Below, in pieces: positions 1-14,200 of a stretch of DNA of 64,000 nucleotides (its first letter is position 1; every line of letters starts with the position of its first letter). The DNA is from Strongylocentrotus droebachiensis (lineage: Eukaryota; Echinodermata; Echinoidea; Camarodonta; Strongylocentrotidae), in assembly GCA_035222895.1 (NCBI GenBank), contig JAVYIG010009952.1:1-64000 (forward strand), read 5' to 3'. The position numbers and the translations under genes were made by a program. The notes under the pieces are model-generated. The model had not been told where the DNA came from. It ran no database searches and saw nothing but the letters and a program-made list of their open reading frames with translations.

Positions 1-184
1 ACTGAAACAAAGACCTCTGTCATGATGCCGCGAGCTGACAGTCTTGACCAAAATTGGAAATGGACGAAACAATTGTGGAATGGTAATGGGAACGTGGATG
101 CAGTAGACCACTAATTGACAGTTTTGGCGGGTAAACGCTTCGAACTCAGCATGTTGCACAACCAATTAATGCGCAGTCCCGCTC

Positions 185-492
185 GGATTATCGCTGTCAG
201 ATTGAAACCTCAGATTGATATCGACCAGCCAGAAAGGTTATTTAAAATCATTACCACTGCGACCTACTTATGAATCAAGTGATTAAAGTTTTGTTCAAGG
301 TCTTCTCTATTTTACGATTGTTGCATTACAAGGTCCTGAGAAACAATTCCTCATTATTTCAGTGTATCGCTGTCAAATGAAACGTCAAAATAATATCGAC
401 CACCCAGAAAGGCTAATTAAGATATAAAAGAAATAATTGTAAATCAAGTGATATTACGACTTCGACCTACTTATGTATCCAATGATTAACAT
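185..492 (+). repeat. Diverged direct repeat at the window start
   Basis: 'tatcgctgtcagattgaaac' to 'gaccagccagaaagg' (about 187-237) recurs at about 364-411, and 'cgacctacttatg' plus following sequence recurs at 261 and 463. Period is about 180-200 bases. The stretch is non-coding. Confidence 0.6.
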
Positions 493-1199
493 TTGGTCAA
501 GTTCTTCAACAGAAAACAGAAATTGAGAAGCAATTCGTGTGCCAGTACTAGGATAATTTTACGTTTTATTTTACAACATAAAACATGTAAATAATTCTCA
601 AAGTATTAAAATCTCCATTTGTCGTGTACCAAAATCAAGATGCTTTATAGGGGAAGTTCAACCTGATATCAAGTTGGTTGTAATAATAAAAAAAATGAGA
701 GAAAAAAATTGGTAAACCTTTAGCAATATCCGATTAAAAATAGGACAGTTGAAGTTGTCATCAGTGGAACATAAGTTGGCAACACTGTGACGAACCTTGC
801 GAGCTCCTCTCCAATTTGCTCTGTCCAAACAAAGTCATAACTTTAATTTTCTTAGTTATTGATCACGGATAAGATTGGTTCATACAGGGGTGTATAAAAC
901 AAAAACATTTGCAAAAATTATATGTACATGTTGATTTAATATGTGATCGAAAATTTAATTGAGAAAAATATCAATGTTTGAAGTGTTTTAGTGCATGGCA
1001 AATGTGAGGGGACGTGACCTCACAAGATACGTCGCAAAGTTGCCAGTTTGTGTTTGATTGATCGCACCTTCAAATATCACAACTTTCTTATCTTTAATCG
1101 GTTTTTGCTCAAACTTTATCTGACCTGTTTCTTTATTTTTCTGCTTCTTGTTAAAATCAACGCAAGATCAGGGTGAAATTCCCCTTTGAAGAGATGTGT

Positions 1200-1262
1200 A
1201 ATAATAGCTTTGCTCTTATGTTCTTGGTATCAATAGCTTTGCTCTTATGTTCTTGGTATCTT
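1200..1262 (+). repeat. Tandem duplication of a 30-base unit
   Basis: 'aatagctttgctcttatgtt' with 'cttggtatc' occurs twice in a row, identically. Confidence 0.9.
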
Positions 1263-1442
1263 ACCGTTCGCATGTTTAGTGTACATTGATTCCTTCATTG
1301 CACAAACACTGTTACACAAGGGAGATGTGACCGATCAAGAAGGCACAACAGTATAGTGGTCTGTTAGAATGATCATAGTTAAACCAGGGAGATGTGACTT
1401 TAAAGTAAAATCTCCCTGGTTAAACAGATACGACATGGTATT

Positions 1443-1490
1443 CTGCTGAAGGGCGCTAACTCAACGTAAAAGTTAACGCCCTTCTGGCTC
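1443..1490. repeat. Small hairpin of the 'cccttctgg' family
   Basis: 'gaagggcgctaactc' pairs with 'agttaacgcccttc'. Related hairpins occur at 53486-53540 and 63131-63182. An adjacent hairpin at 1378-1427 has arms around 'accagggagat' and 'atctccctggt'. Confidence 0.6.
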
Positions 1491-1576
1491 TCAACAGCAT
1501 ACCGACCGGACATTAACCTATAACGGGTTCTACCGAGCTGTAAACATTTTATACATACTGTGAATCTTTAATATAT

Positions 1577-2330
1577 ATGGCGTGTCTGCATATATACCTT
1601 ATCTTTTAATTCAGCAGACATTTCTAACACCACAGTCCATCTTTCGATATGATTTTGATAGGATCCCATGGGATGGATGGGGTTAAGAAGCCTCTTCCAA
1701 AGGCGACTGATGGATTCTTAAAGAGAAAGTTGAGTTTTGGTAGCGATGGGTTACAATTTGTAAGTTTATCATTCTTTTTAATGTTAGTTTGGAAGAACTT
1801 CACAATGGAAATGGCCCCTGAAAAGGAATGCCTTTCAAATCCCCCATACTCGAAATATGACCAACGATTTCTGAGGAGTGTTGACGAAACTTTCCTTCCA
1901 CATGGTGAAGTCCCATATGCTAATGTATGTGCGCCGTGGGTCTAGTTTTCAGCAAGATTCAGTTTCATTCCAAAATGTCAAAGTATACGTGTACATGTAC
2001 ATCTATTTTTAAGTACTTTGTAATTAACTTTTCCAAATAACTTCAACTTCAACTCAAAAAGACATTATCTTTCATAATCTAATGGCATGATCAATGCTCA
2101 TCTTTATCTTTTAAAATACAAGATGATTACATGCATACATGTACTGTATGTACTGTACGCCAAAGAAACTATCATTTATATGGCGTTCGCCGTTCTGCAT
2201 ACACCTTCTTATTTTGGTAGCATTTCTCATGCCACTGTCCATCTTTCGATATGATTTTGATAGGGTCCCATGGGGTGGATGGGGTTAAGGAGCCTCCTCC
2301 CAAAGGCTAGTCGCCGGCTGGATCCTTTAA
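1577..2330 (+). repeat. Diverged direct repeat, two copies about 600 bp apart
   Basis: Both copies (about 1577-1715 and 2179-2330) contain 'ccatctttcgatatgatttt' and 'gatggggttaag', with about 85 percent match by eye. The first copy gives the 98-codon frame at 1649-1945; the second is closed by stops. It looks like a duplicated repeat, not a gene. Confidence 0.7.
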
Positions 2331-3072
2331 AGGGAAGGTTTAGTTCTGGAAAAGATGACAAATATGTTTAGAGGTTTCCCCACTCTATTTGTATATCAGT
2401 TTCGAAGAATATCAGAGTAGAAGTGTCCCCTGAAGGGGTATCCTCTTAAAATGCCTTCATAATCGCAATATGACGGAAAAAAGCTGGGCCAGGTTGTTAT
2501 CGATAGTAACTACCATGAAAACCTTGATTTTGATTGGCTGTTGAGCCCTGTTATCATGGTAGTTACCATTGTTGGCAAATTTACCAGCAATGGTAAGTTG
2601 GACAAAATAATAATGAAGTTCCATGTACCAATTTCTGCGTGCGGTCAATTTTTATTTTAACAAGACTATAGGTCAATTTCTGTTCTTTATGAAAACTTCA
2701 CAGTAAACATGCACATCCATTCGTATATGTACTTCGTTGGCATCTTTCCAAGATAACTGCCAGACATTTTATTTCATATTTAATTGCATGATCAGTGCTC
2801 ATCTTTATATTTAAAAAAACCCAATAGGCTCTTGATTGATCATCGATGCCAAGAGACTATTGTGTGGATTATTGATGCCAAGAGGCGGGTCGTAAGACAT
2901 TCAGGAGCCTATGTCTGACTGCAAGTTTCACTCAAAAGTCACGTCACAGTTGAACGACATTCTTGTGGTATATGGTGATGGTAGTGGTGGTGAAGGTACG
3001 AGACCATGAAAACCACTCCGCCAGATGACGTCATATCTTCTATCAAAATCGATTATAAATAAGGACAGGAGA

Positions 3073-3125
3073 GTGTTTCACAAAGACTAAGATCGACTTT
3101 AAGTTGGACTTAACTATGGGAGGCC
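3073..3125. mobile_element. Fragment of the same MITE family (one end only)
   Basis: 'gtgtttcacaaagac' followed by 'tttaagttggacttaac' and 'atgggaggcc' matches the left end of the elements at 41096 and 51116. The interior and other end are missing. Confidence 0.6.
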
Positions 3126-4230
3126 ATTCATGCCACTATTAGCTCTCACCATTCACTGGCATTTGTCTCTCAAGGGACGTTCAAATCATGGTCACAAATC
3201 TACACAATTTATATCTTTTGATAATTCATTATTGAAGGAAAAATTACTAGGGAACTGTAGTTTCCCGAACATGAATAGTTGGGAAAGCAACAAATGAAAG
3301 TGTTTCAACAAGACAGTGCTTGATCGTCGTGTCTTTAGAAGACATGCAGAAATAACGGTAACCATGGTAACTGTTGTCTGATATTGATGATTTACTGCTG
3401 GGTTGATCTCCTCAGCCTTTATTTCCGATTTGTCTACAGTTTTGATTAATTCATTTGATCGAATACATATGGGATGACTCAATTGTTCTCCTAAACACAA
3501 GGACAGGTTGACAGAAATAGTCACATGCATGGTAAATTGGAAAAGAGTATTGTTCTGTACAAAACAGCATCAGTAGGGCCATTTAGTGAATATTATGAAC
3601 CGGAGAAATTTGTCACGACTGTGGACTACCTGTATGTAGTTTGAGAGTGGGAATGGGGGGTTATAAGGAAATAATGGCGAAAGAAAGAAATGGAAGATGG
3701 ATATTGGAAACAAAACGGGGAAGAGAGGAAGGGTGACACATTTTCACGCTTCCATCCTTTCACTTCAATGCACAGCTGACTTTAATTTGTGTTTGGCGAA
3801 ATCATTCTTACATCATTCCTCTGGTTCAGAAGATGACACTTTTGTCAAAGAAAACAAAACTTCATCTCTGATATAAATCATCATTCCATATGCCTTAGTA
3901 TTGTGAGTAATATCTGGCAATCAAAAGAAAAAATAGAACGTATGTTTGGGAGAAGACATGAAATTGATACCTCTCGAATGATAATGAATGTGCGTGCTTA
4001 GATCGTGACAGTTGAAAGGAAGAATAACATGAGTCGGATCCCTGGAGAACAAGAGCTCGTGCCAATTTGTCATATTTTATTGACTTGGGCAATCCAAATA
4101 GCAAGATGTTTCTTGTCATTAAAATAGGGACATATTGTCTCAAATATCATTAAATGTTTAGAGCATACACTATTACAATGATGTGTAGACGGAGAGAAAA
4201 TATGATCATCTTGTCGTAAAATAATATAAT

Positions 4231-4240
4231 CCCTCTCTCT

Positions 4241-4282
<42 letters not shown>

Positions 4283-4311
4283 ATCTCTCTCTCTCTCTCT
4301 CGCTTTCTCTG
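4231..4311 (+). repeat. (CT)n microsatellite
   Basis: Mostly CT dinucleotides with a few interruptions. A shorter run of the same kind is at 4503-4523. Confidence 0.95.
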
Positions 4312-6239
4312 GCTCTTTATCTCCCTCTGGTGTCCCCCAGGACCCTCTGGTTTCTACTTCAACTATCCGAGAAAATCATACTCCCTGAACCTGTGAAACA
4401 CATCTAATTCTGGGGTTATTACCCTGAAATATCAGATATTCCACTCAGTGTTTTTCTATTTTGTCTTTCATGTGGTTTTCATATTAATATGTTGTATATT
4501 GTTCTCTCTCTCTCTCTCTCTCTGGCGGGAAGTGAAAGCATCCCGTTGAAAGGTTGAACTTCCGGTTAACAGCATGACCAATAATAATATTGTTAGTCAT
4601 TACATTATGTTCCAAACCTGCTTAAATTTAGAATTCATTTTCAAAGAGGCTGCAAGGACACATCCACTGGCTATGAATGGAGCGACTACTAAGATATATT
4701 GAGATAAATATGTATTAAATATCATCCTTGAAAAGATAAAGTAATTCAGAGGAGGAGTTGGCAGGGGGGTTGCCCCATCGATCTGAATTGATGAAAAAGA
4801 GAAGAAAAAAAGAGAGGGGACAAAAAACTTTGGAATCGTATGCCATCTCTCCCCCCCCCCCGTTATATAATCGTTCGGTGTCACATTTAGTTATCCTGGT
4901 ACATGGATACCAAAGGCTTCATGATTATATATCTGTTTCCAGTGCAGGATTAATAAAAACCGGTGTGAAAAGGGTTGCCATGACATGGAGCTAATCAAGA
5001 CTAGAAATTGGCAATTTTGCAAAGCAATACCTGCGTGAATTTGTGCCTATTTTTTGTGCTAAATTGCACGTGTGACAAACGAACGACAGTAGAGAGAAGC
5101 GAAGAAAGCAACCGAAGAGTTAATCCAACTTGCATGTTATCTGATCGACTGGTTAGCTCTTCATCATTTAGTCACCTATTAAAAATCCATGTCTTCACAT
5201 CAAAGACCCCCCCCCCCCCCCCTCCGAAGATTAGACCATGCTACCACACTGCTTGTTTAAGGACAATATCATTACCTGTGTGACTCAAATAAATTGGTAG
5301 GTTCCAGTTCGTTTAATTTCATCTCCGTTTTTCGGCACTCTTCAAATGGAGTGCTATCTTTATCATTTCCATAGCTGTAAAAATTGATTCGTTCGTTGAA
5401 GTTAAATTATAGCTTTACTTAGAAGATTAGGTAAGATGTTATGCATGTTTTTTTGTAATAGTTTTTTGCAAAATGTTCTCGTGATCATCAAAGGAAGAAA
5501 ATTGAAAGTGCAGAAATTGGACGGCGTTTAAAATAGAGAGAATATCTTATCTTGAATTCATTATTGCCGTCATAATAATAACTTCTTGCTAATTCCCAAA
5601 ATGCATTTGTGCATATTGAATGCGCCTATGAAATAGGAATGTAATACTAAAATGCTATTTGCACCGGCCTGATTAACGTCTCATAATTGGATCTTATGTA
5701 GGCCTACAGTATTTAAGTTACAGAAAAAAGTTTGATACAAAATAAACAATATCCCCATTTCCAACAAGAATATATCTTATTCAAATGACGACTCGTGCTA
5801 GCTTTTTAACATGAACGCAACACTTTCCAATTGTCCAACTCCTTTCCTCTTTAAAGATGATCAACTAGCCACCGCCTAAATCTGTCTTCTCATTGTAAAC
5901 ACAAAAATTGCTAATGACCAGATACTTCCGTCAAATGCATAGTCCGTTCTATTTATTTTCCTGTCGGGAAAACTGCAAGCCGGTGATCGAATTTTAACTT
6001 TTTTGATGAATGACATTTCCTGCATCTTACGTAAATAATATCGCGGTTTCCAGACGCCTCAGCACGTGTCACGAATGTATTATTAGTACAGACACAGTCT
6101 TTCTCCTTGAGCCCTACATAGCAATGACCTTAACTTGTCAATGGTAATCTCCCAAGTCCACCCATTTTTTATCATTCCCTCCCCTTCCGTATTCATATAC
6201 CCTTCCACAGCCGATTATTTAAAATGTATTTTTTCTCTC

Positions 6240-6480
6240 ATTCTACATTTTTCTTCTTCTTGCGCCTTTCGCTTCTTACTTTCGTCAATTTATTCTCCTT
6301 CTTTTTCTTCCTCCTCCTCCTCCTCCTTCTCTTCTTCTTCATCGTTTTCCTTCTCCTCCTATAGCTCCTCTTCCTTTTCCCTCCTCTTCTTCGTTCATTT
6401 TTATTTCATCACCTTCAACTGAATACCCTCCCATCCCAACCCCACCCCCACCCCACTTGCCCCCCCCCCCCCCCACCCTC
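6240..6480 (+). repeat. Polypyrimidine-rich tract ending in poly-C
   Basis: TTC/TCC words for about 170 bases are followed by C-rich sequence and a run of about 14 C near 6460. Confidence 0.85.
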
Positions 6481-7530
6481 TTTTGCTTCCATGAGAACCA
6501 AGTAGTTGTATAAAGTACACACACCTCGCCCACTTCCATTCATCCTAAATTACGAATCATACGAGAAAATAGTACGTACCTCAAAACAAACAGAATTAAA
6601 TTTGACAGTAATTTGCCCTGACAGGTACAATGAAAAGGAGGATACGGAGATACCTAATGTTCCTAGCTCAAATTTCCTTAAATTTACCCAGACGAAAACA
6701 GCCCAGGAACGAAATTGGATTACTAGTCGATAATCTCGAAGAGAATCACATTTCAATGTTCATAATTCTGGACGAATATACTCCCCTATTAGGCGTTGAA
6801 ATTGTTGGTATGCTGGGAAAATGTGGGGGCATGCACTGGGTCGAAACTACCAGATAAATCTTGTCTAAGAGTGATGTTCACCCAATGCAGTAATGTCCGC
6901 ATATAGAGATGGATGCAAGGGGTCTAATTATATGGGACCCCTTCCTTTTGAGTTCTGTGAGTAAATCACGGATAACGTCCGGAAAGCCCGCCCCCCCCCC
7001 CCCACTCAGTGTTATTTAGGGTACGCATATGCTCGTACCCTCTTTTTGAAAGCACCCCCTATCTGAGGACTGCAAACATTTCCGAACCCCCCTTTCGCGG
7101 GCTTTTCGCGGGCTTTTCCTGCCTTGGAGACCCCCCTAAATCAGGAAAAATGCTCAATTTACCCCCCTAAATTCGGAATAATTTCTCAGGAGTCCAAAGA
7201 GATGAGAGAGAAAAAGAAAAACACCCCCTTTTTTAAGAAATCTCCGGGTGAAAAGTCAAATACACCCCTTTTTTTACAATTCTCGGGCCGGACTTGGTCG
7301 CACGAAAAGTACCCCTTTACCGGACATTTTGGCAATACGCATGCGGTCATTCCGACCTCTGAGTGGGGGGGCCGGGCCGGAAAGTCGTACTTTGCTCCCT
7401 CTCCGCCAATAAAGCCTAGAAGTGTCCCATGGATTCGGGATAATATACACCCCCCCCCCTTCTAATAAACGTGGACAGGCACCTGTTTATAGGAAAATAT
7501 TTGAAGGAAACAAAAGGATATTCAAATCCT

Positions 7531-7616
7531 ATTGGAGTGAAACTGCAACAATGTTTCAATGTTAAACATTGTTCAAATTGTTCAATATTAAAACATAGTT
7601 GTATTTTCACTCCAAT
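7531..7616. repeat. Short foldback with 30-bp arms
   Basis: The arm starting ATTGGAGTGAAACTGCAACA pairs with the reverse complement ending TTTTCACTCCAAT, with three mismatches over 30 bases. The loop contains 'aacattgttcaaattg'. Confidence 0.75.
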
Positions 7617-7988
7617 GTCAGCGTAAGACCGAGATACACATATAATCCTCCATTGAGTGTATACCAAGTATGGTAAAATCTTGCTAAACAATAGGAGTAG
7701 AAAAAAACGTTACGAAAGTTATACAGTAGGCTTGCGGATGCACCATGTGAGAGAGAGGGAGGATGGTAATCTTTCTTGAGGGTGTGTAGTCCTGAAAGGA
7801 CTGTTGGTGTAGTCTTGGAAAAGACTGTTGGTTGTCTTTCTTAGCTTATAGTTCTAAGGAGAAATATAGCGCGAAGAAGAGAAGTGTCTCGAGAAGAACA
7901 GGTTGACTATCCGTCGTCATGAGTTAAAGTTATCATCTATTCAGGGAGCGTTGGCCTTTCCAATATTGGAGAGGGGGCGTGAGGGTGA

Positions 7989-8312
7989 CGTTTGTGACAT
8001 CATCATGCCAATCAGTCATCAGTCAGCTACATGTAGATGAACAAAAGACATTGGTATATCCTTTCCCATCAACTGACCACCTGTTCACATCATTTGCATT
8101 GCATGTTTTTATACAATGCCCACTCACAAAATTCAGTTACATTTTTAAGCAGTTGCTATGTCAGAAATCCCCAAGCAACACCATAAATGGGCTATCATAT
8201 AAAAACATGCAATGCTAATGCAATAAGGTACTCAGTGGGTGAGGACACACCACTGTCTTTTGTTCATGTTTATCTAGCTGACTGATGAATGACTGGCATG
8301 ATGATGTCACAA
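7989..8312. mobile_element. Foldback element, about 325 bp, arms about 120 bp
   Basis: 'gtgacatcatcatgcca', 'tgaacaaaagacattggt' and 'ttgcattgcatgttttta' on the left return in reverse complement on the right ('taaaaacatgcaatgctaat', 'actgtcttttgttca', 'tggcatgatgatgtcac'). It is non-coding. Confidence 0.85.
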
Positions 8313-9534
8313 AATTCATTTGATTTTGGAGGGGATTTTTAGGGATTGAGCTTTAATAGCAGGTAGAACAAAAATAATAGAAAACATAATATCAAATATA
8401 TGACATGAAGGAACATCAACAATTCAAAAGATATGTGATGTATACATTGTCACAGATCAAAAAAAGTCAATATGAATTTTTAATTTAGTCACCCTTTAAA
8501 GTTCCGGCACAAGAAAGCTAGTACAGAAGAGGACGTTCCGTTGGCCATGTTCATGATGTTGTCGTATATCCCCCTCCCCCCCCCCCCCCCCCCGTTGCTG
8601 CCCTATCCACCACATACCCACACAGAAGCATATGCACCCGTCAAGGTGTGAATAATCCAATTTACCCCATGATAATGTTATGGTATGCAGGTATGATGTG
8701 ATATCACAGTTTGAGATTTTAGCTTCAATCATGACATTCACAACATGACCGCTAAACCGAAATATAACACCAGGGATCACTTAAACTTGAGCTGGGCAAT
8801 GGCAGATGTATAGGTACTGATTTACTGAAGAGGAATTGCGAGAACTAGAGATATAAAAAAAAAAAAAAACAGATGTCAAGAATTGTGATTCATATAGTAT
8901 TAACTTTCGAAATTATATTCATATCAGTAACATGGATATAACGGAGCACAAAATTTGATTAAAAGTATAGAGATTATATGCTATCACGAGTGCCCTAAAA
9001 CATTTTACTTATGAGCGGGGGGGGGGGGCGGTTGGGACAAGATACCTGCCAACTAATGGTAATATTTTCCGACAAGCATCAAAATAATCTCCTACCCTTT
9101 TCGTTAGTTGACAGTGATTGACAAGTGGTGGCAAAATTTACAGATAGAATTTTAAATGGGGCGGTGACGCACCAATCCTATTCATTTTAAGACACACATT
9201 TAGTTTTTCATTTTCATTTCATTTGTTTTTCATATTTTTCATATATATGTTACATATACATTTCAAAATAAAGTGCAAGTTTGTGATTTGCGATGAAACA
9301 ACAATCAATGATACAAAATAAATAACATAAAGGTAAGTGGTCAATATAGGGTACCAGTTTTAACTGAGAGAAATATGATGGGACCTATATAAAAGCAAGC
9401 TTGTAAAGCTGTACGCCTCATTCATCGAAAAGTTAATCCTCAATCATAAAGCTTCAACTCGTATACAAATGCAAACTGTGTTGATAATGGTTATTGGCGC
9501 TTTTTATCAAATCTTCATGTGTTTTTCACCTCTC

Positions 9535-9554
9535 CTCTCTCTCTCTCTCTCTCT

Positions 9555-9590
<36 letters not shown>
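9535..9590 (+). repeat. (CT)n microsatellite
   Basis: Two CT runs are split by 'ttattt'. A minus-strand frame of alternating Glu-Arg here is an artefact of the repeat. Confidence 0.95.
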
Positions 9591-9591
<1 letters not shown>

Positions 9592-9950
9592 ACTTTTCGC
9601 ATTGCTGATAATGTTAATAGAGTGGCATGACAGATCAAACGGATCAAATCACTCATAGTGGCTAACTGAATGTTAACAAAAAAACATAAGCATGTTTCCG
9701 TTTGTTTACCCAGTCCCACCTATGTGTTTTTATTGCGCTTCTGACATCAATGGCAAGACAGTCGGCTGGCAGATGTATTTTTGTTTAATATCGTTTTATT
9801 GTTATTGCCCGCAACATTGAGTGCATGCTATGTGAATATATCAGCTACTTCTTCTTCGTATTTTTTTGTCGGTGGGGTGGGGGCGGCACCTGGCACAACG
9901 TTCGTGTATCTGCGTTTATTTGTTTACCACCCCTCTGGGTATGAAAGAAC

Positions 9951-10091
9951 AGTGGCGTAGCGACTAGCATGAGCATAGGGGCGGTTCTATCAAAATGCGA
10001 GGGTCCCAATTAGAAGGGGACTTTAATTGGAAGGGGTTGAAGTGTGGTCTCGTTTTTATTGTCGTTTTCATCTCCTTTCTTTCTTTCTTTC

Positions 10092-10133
<42 letters not shown>

Positions 10134-10249
10134 ATCTCTCCCTGTGCCCCCGACATATTCTACTCTCAGTGTCATCATCTTTCTTCGTTGCTGTTTTACG
10201 AATATAGTAGGGCATGTTCCCCTATAACATCCCCATCTCTACGCCTCTG
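9951..10249. mobile_element. Repeat with 'agtggcgtag' type ends and a CT core
   Basis: The left end 'cagtggcgtagcgac' and the right end 'ctctacgcctctg' are roughly inverted. A (CT)n tract lies at about 10080-10130. Frames that translate to poly Ser/Leu here are products of the microsatellite. Confidence 0.5.
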
Positions 10250-10958
10250 TAAATGTTGTTGAATAACATACATCTTTTTACATGTTCTTCTATCCGTCTA
10301 TCATTTCCACTCGTTAAGTGTTATATCTGTCATGAAGACCACTTCTTATTTCTACACGTTCTTAACCAAGAATCCCAGCTGCCGAAACACATTTCAATTT
10401 ACGTGCATGGTGAATACCTGTCATTGTTATCATTTAGGGCAACTTCAAATTCAGGCTACAAACGATGTGCAATCACATTTGAAAATAACACATAAGTTGT
10501 GCCAGAATTCTGTCTTTTAGAGAGTTGCCAATACCGTCGTGCAATTTGAAGTTTGTCGATTATTTCGAAATATGATTGGCTGAAATTAGGAGATTATTGG
10601 GTAATTTACAGTTATTTGTCACACGTGGAAACTTGCAACATCATACGTGTAGTCGAAATAATGACATTAATTCTCTTCAATCAACAGAGACAAACAATCA
10701 TCACGATTCCTAGAAAAACTAGTTGGTGAATCGACACTGTTTTCATAATGTTGGGCCACTTTTGCCGAGAAGTTTTGCAAAGATTTTGGTTTAAACCAGG
10801 CACCCCCACCCAACAAAAAAGTTCCCTACAGGAAAATCCCAAGATTCAGGCCTTCATATTTGCTGACAACAATCAAAATAAATAAATACAACAAACTATT
10901 CAAATTTGCCCATAACTGCATAACCTGAGATTGAGAGTGATGAAAGTGGTAAACCATG

Positions 10959-11228
10959 AGTTGCGTAGCGTCTCTCTAGCAAGTGAGGGTGGCACTGGCA
11001 TTGTGGGGACACCACTATTAAGCGTGGGTGATGCAAAAAAACAGAAAGGGTTCCTTTGATCTCCTTTTCACTTTCCTTCCGATCCACATCTGCCCTTTCT
11101 CTCTTCCCTTTCTGTTAATTTTTTTCATATTTAGGGATATATATTTTTTTCTCTTTCGCCTAACGATATGAGGAGGAAGGGGTGGGGGGGGGGCACATAC
11201 CCTGTTACCCATAACCTACGCCACTGAT
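10959..11228. mobile_element. Decayed repeat with 'cctacgccactg' end
   Basis: The left end 'gttgcgtagcg' and right end 'cctacgccactgatgg' fit the same end pattern as at 14836. A poly-G run lies just inside the right end. Confidence 0.4.
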
Positions 11229-14200
11229 GGTTGATGTCACATACCAGACAATTTAATATCTATCGGCTTCGCGACGTTTTGCCCAATGAATGTTTACAGC
11301 CTGCCACACCCTTGAGATCATAATGCCAAGCACAATTTATGACAGTCGCTGTCATTTTTACTCATTCAATTTGAACAAAATGCAATGTGACGCCGGAGAA
11401 ATACCAGTCGTAAATAGGTTGAGAGAATCATGATGGAGGTTTAAATTTTCGCTCGATATCGTTTTAAATTAGGCAAGGTAATATTTATTCTTTTATTTAT
11501 TAGTTTCGAATCTTTTGTCAGGGTAGCCCATTTACCAATAGGTAGTGGCCTTCCATGAGGGCCTGAATAATTAGGAACATAATTATGTACATCAAAAAGC
11601 ATAACGTCTATACAGAACAGTTCAAATAAAATTCCACAGTACGTTTAGAAAGATAAAACACAGCAATAATAGACGTGGCGCAGACGAATACTTGTTTGCA
11701 AAATAATCATATATCAGTAACCTAGTTCAAATGTAATGCCAATAGGAAAATATTGATTAAGAATTTTAGAGGGTGTAATGCTCAATAAGGTGAATTTAGT
11801 TATGACGTTTTTCTTCTTCCCGATTTTCGTTCATCTATAAATCCACTCTTATTCTTCATCCACCTACTGGCAATTCTAAATTCTCCACATACACAACATG
11901 GTTGATCTGATCGAAAGTAAACTTCGAGTATCCAGGCTTTCGAATCAGTAGGGAGCTATGAGTCAAGCTATGACAGACATATAATGTCTTGACACCGCAA
12001 CTGATGAGGGTGACAAAATGAACCCCTAGGGGTTTTGGAATCATTGGTCATGTTGGTAGAAGAATATAATAGTTCTATATTATGATGTTCCTGTGAAGAT
12101 CATCAAATTTTCTTCTTTTCATTGTTCTCACCGGCGTCGATTCATTCGGGAGGGGGCACACATTTTATAGGAAACGCATCGCCACACGAATTATATGTTT
12201 GTTATCATGCTACGAGGAGGGGGTCACCCTATCCTACACTCCTTCCCCTCCCCTTTTAAAAGAGAAGAATCGATAGATTCAGTGGTAAATAAACAAATCT
12301 GAAGCAGTTTTGTTTTAATATAACAGATACAAAAAAGTTCTCTCGATTTTTTAGTCTCATGAAAATAAAATGACTCGACCAATACTAATCAGAATACAAT
12401 GCGACTAAAATTACTGACATAAGTTGTAAGCGAAAAATGTATAGGCTTTAGTGATCATGGTGATTATCTGAGGAGAGGGGAGGGGGGGGGGGCATTTCTC
12501 AAAAAGGGCTACGTCCATTACGACAACCTTATATATGGGGACCTACATGTCACTCCAAAACTAGAAGCACAGTGCTGGTATCTCTTTGGTTAGGTCAGTC
12601 CTACAACAAATTACTAAGACAATAGAAAATGACTGGGCAAAAAACATGGGAACGACTGGCAGTCTTAAAACAGAATTTGAATAGATCTACGGGAGAAACT
12701 TAATATCACCGTGTTATCGGTTTAGCATTTAAAGTCATCTTGAATGTCATCACTTATTTATTATCTTACCTTAAAAATTATGACCACTTCCTTTAATTTG
12801 AATTGCAACGATATAATCCATAGAGCTGAATAGGAAAATTGTGGTACAATAAAGATTTTATTTCGGCAATGAAGAAATCTGCTATAGTGTGTTTGCTCTA
12901 TTTTGTTGCCATGAAGTAACGCGCATTGCAATGGCATTGCGCGTATTGTTACGTAACAATCGAAGACGCCCCAACAAACGCAGTCCTTTTAAACCTGAAC
13001 GTCAAGTGGCATGCTCAGCTTTACAGAAAGGAAAAGAAAGATCCTTGAATGTTATGATAATGACAGACCAAAAGTGCTTCTGTGTTTATACCTATCTATT
13101 CTAGTTATTTAGATGATGCCCCCCCCCCCCCACCTTCTACTCTAATTGGAGGTGCAGGACCAAATTTGCCGACAAGACAGCTGAATATTTAACCAATGAG
13201 CTATTAATAAAAAATAAAAAAATAAAATAAACGAACCAAGACCATCAACATTTTTTGTTTGTTTCTAATTAGTGTTTATACTCGAAAGAGAAACTTATAA
13301 AAACACAGATGTATAGATTAGGTAGCACATGAATACATATATATCTTAGAAAAAGACCATCACCATTTATCACTATTTATGATTTGCCTATAATGCATAC
13401 AAGAGTGCCACACGACAACCCCCCCCCCCCCCTTCCGTACTCTCTCTCTCTCTCTAAATATTATTATATATAGATATATATATCTTTCTCTCTCTTTCTC
13501 TCTCTCCATGGCGAAGCTCCTTCCTGCATGTCAACCTTGCACTCATTTCCAATCCATCTCACTACTGAACCCTCCAAACATTCATCATTCCTTCCAGCTA
13601 TTAATGTCAATAATTGAACTTTCGTCTGACCTCTTCACCTTTCAACTCAACATCTGGGTCATTTTACATTGGAATATAGACCAGACTTTCTCTCTCAATC
13701 TCGACATGGTGTTGTCAATTCTTATTGGAGTCACCACTGGGGAAATGGTTTACTTAAACTGCGTGAAAACGTCACTTCTATATCCTCCCGCCAATCAGCA
13801 TAGCAGAACCATGATCATTATTGGAGCCAAGTTTAATGGTCTGTTTTTTACCTGACTGCTAGGAAACTATTATGTATGCTTGTAAGTAAGAAACCAGGGA
13901 ACCGACATCTTTAATCCCTATCCAAAGGAATTGGTAATGAGGATTGATGCATTACCAACGGGCAATAGATCATCAACGTTGATAGTTTCGAACCCGAAAC
14001 CTCCCGGGTAGGAGACCACTGCTTCACATTCCTATATATTATAACACAGAGCCCACAGAATGATCCTTTTAAAGTGGAGAGAGAGACATGAGAAATGCCA
14101 TTAGTCTTATTCGGAACATCTACGCATTTGAAATACAAAAGTATCTGACTCCTAGTCCTACAGTAAGTTAATTGATTTGTATCTACGCATTATGCAATGC

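Larger units (their letters stand above)
3540..7520. other. Gene-poor stretch, no coding exon supported
   Basis: Short frames only, mostly over poly-C runs or pyrimidine tracts. 'cgcgggcttttcgcgggctt' at 7098 is a small tandem. The part at about 7030-7460 has many runs of C followed by AT-rich words and looks like decayed repeat. Confidence 0.6.
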
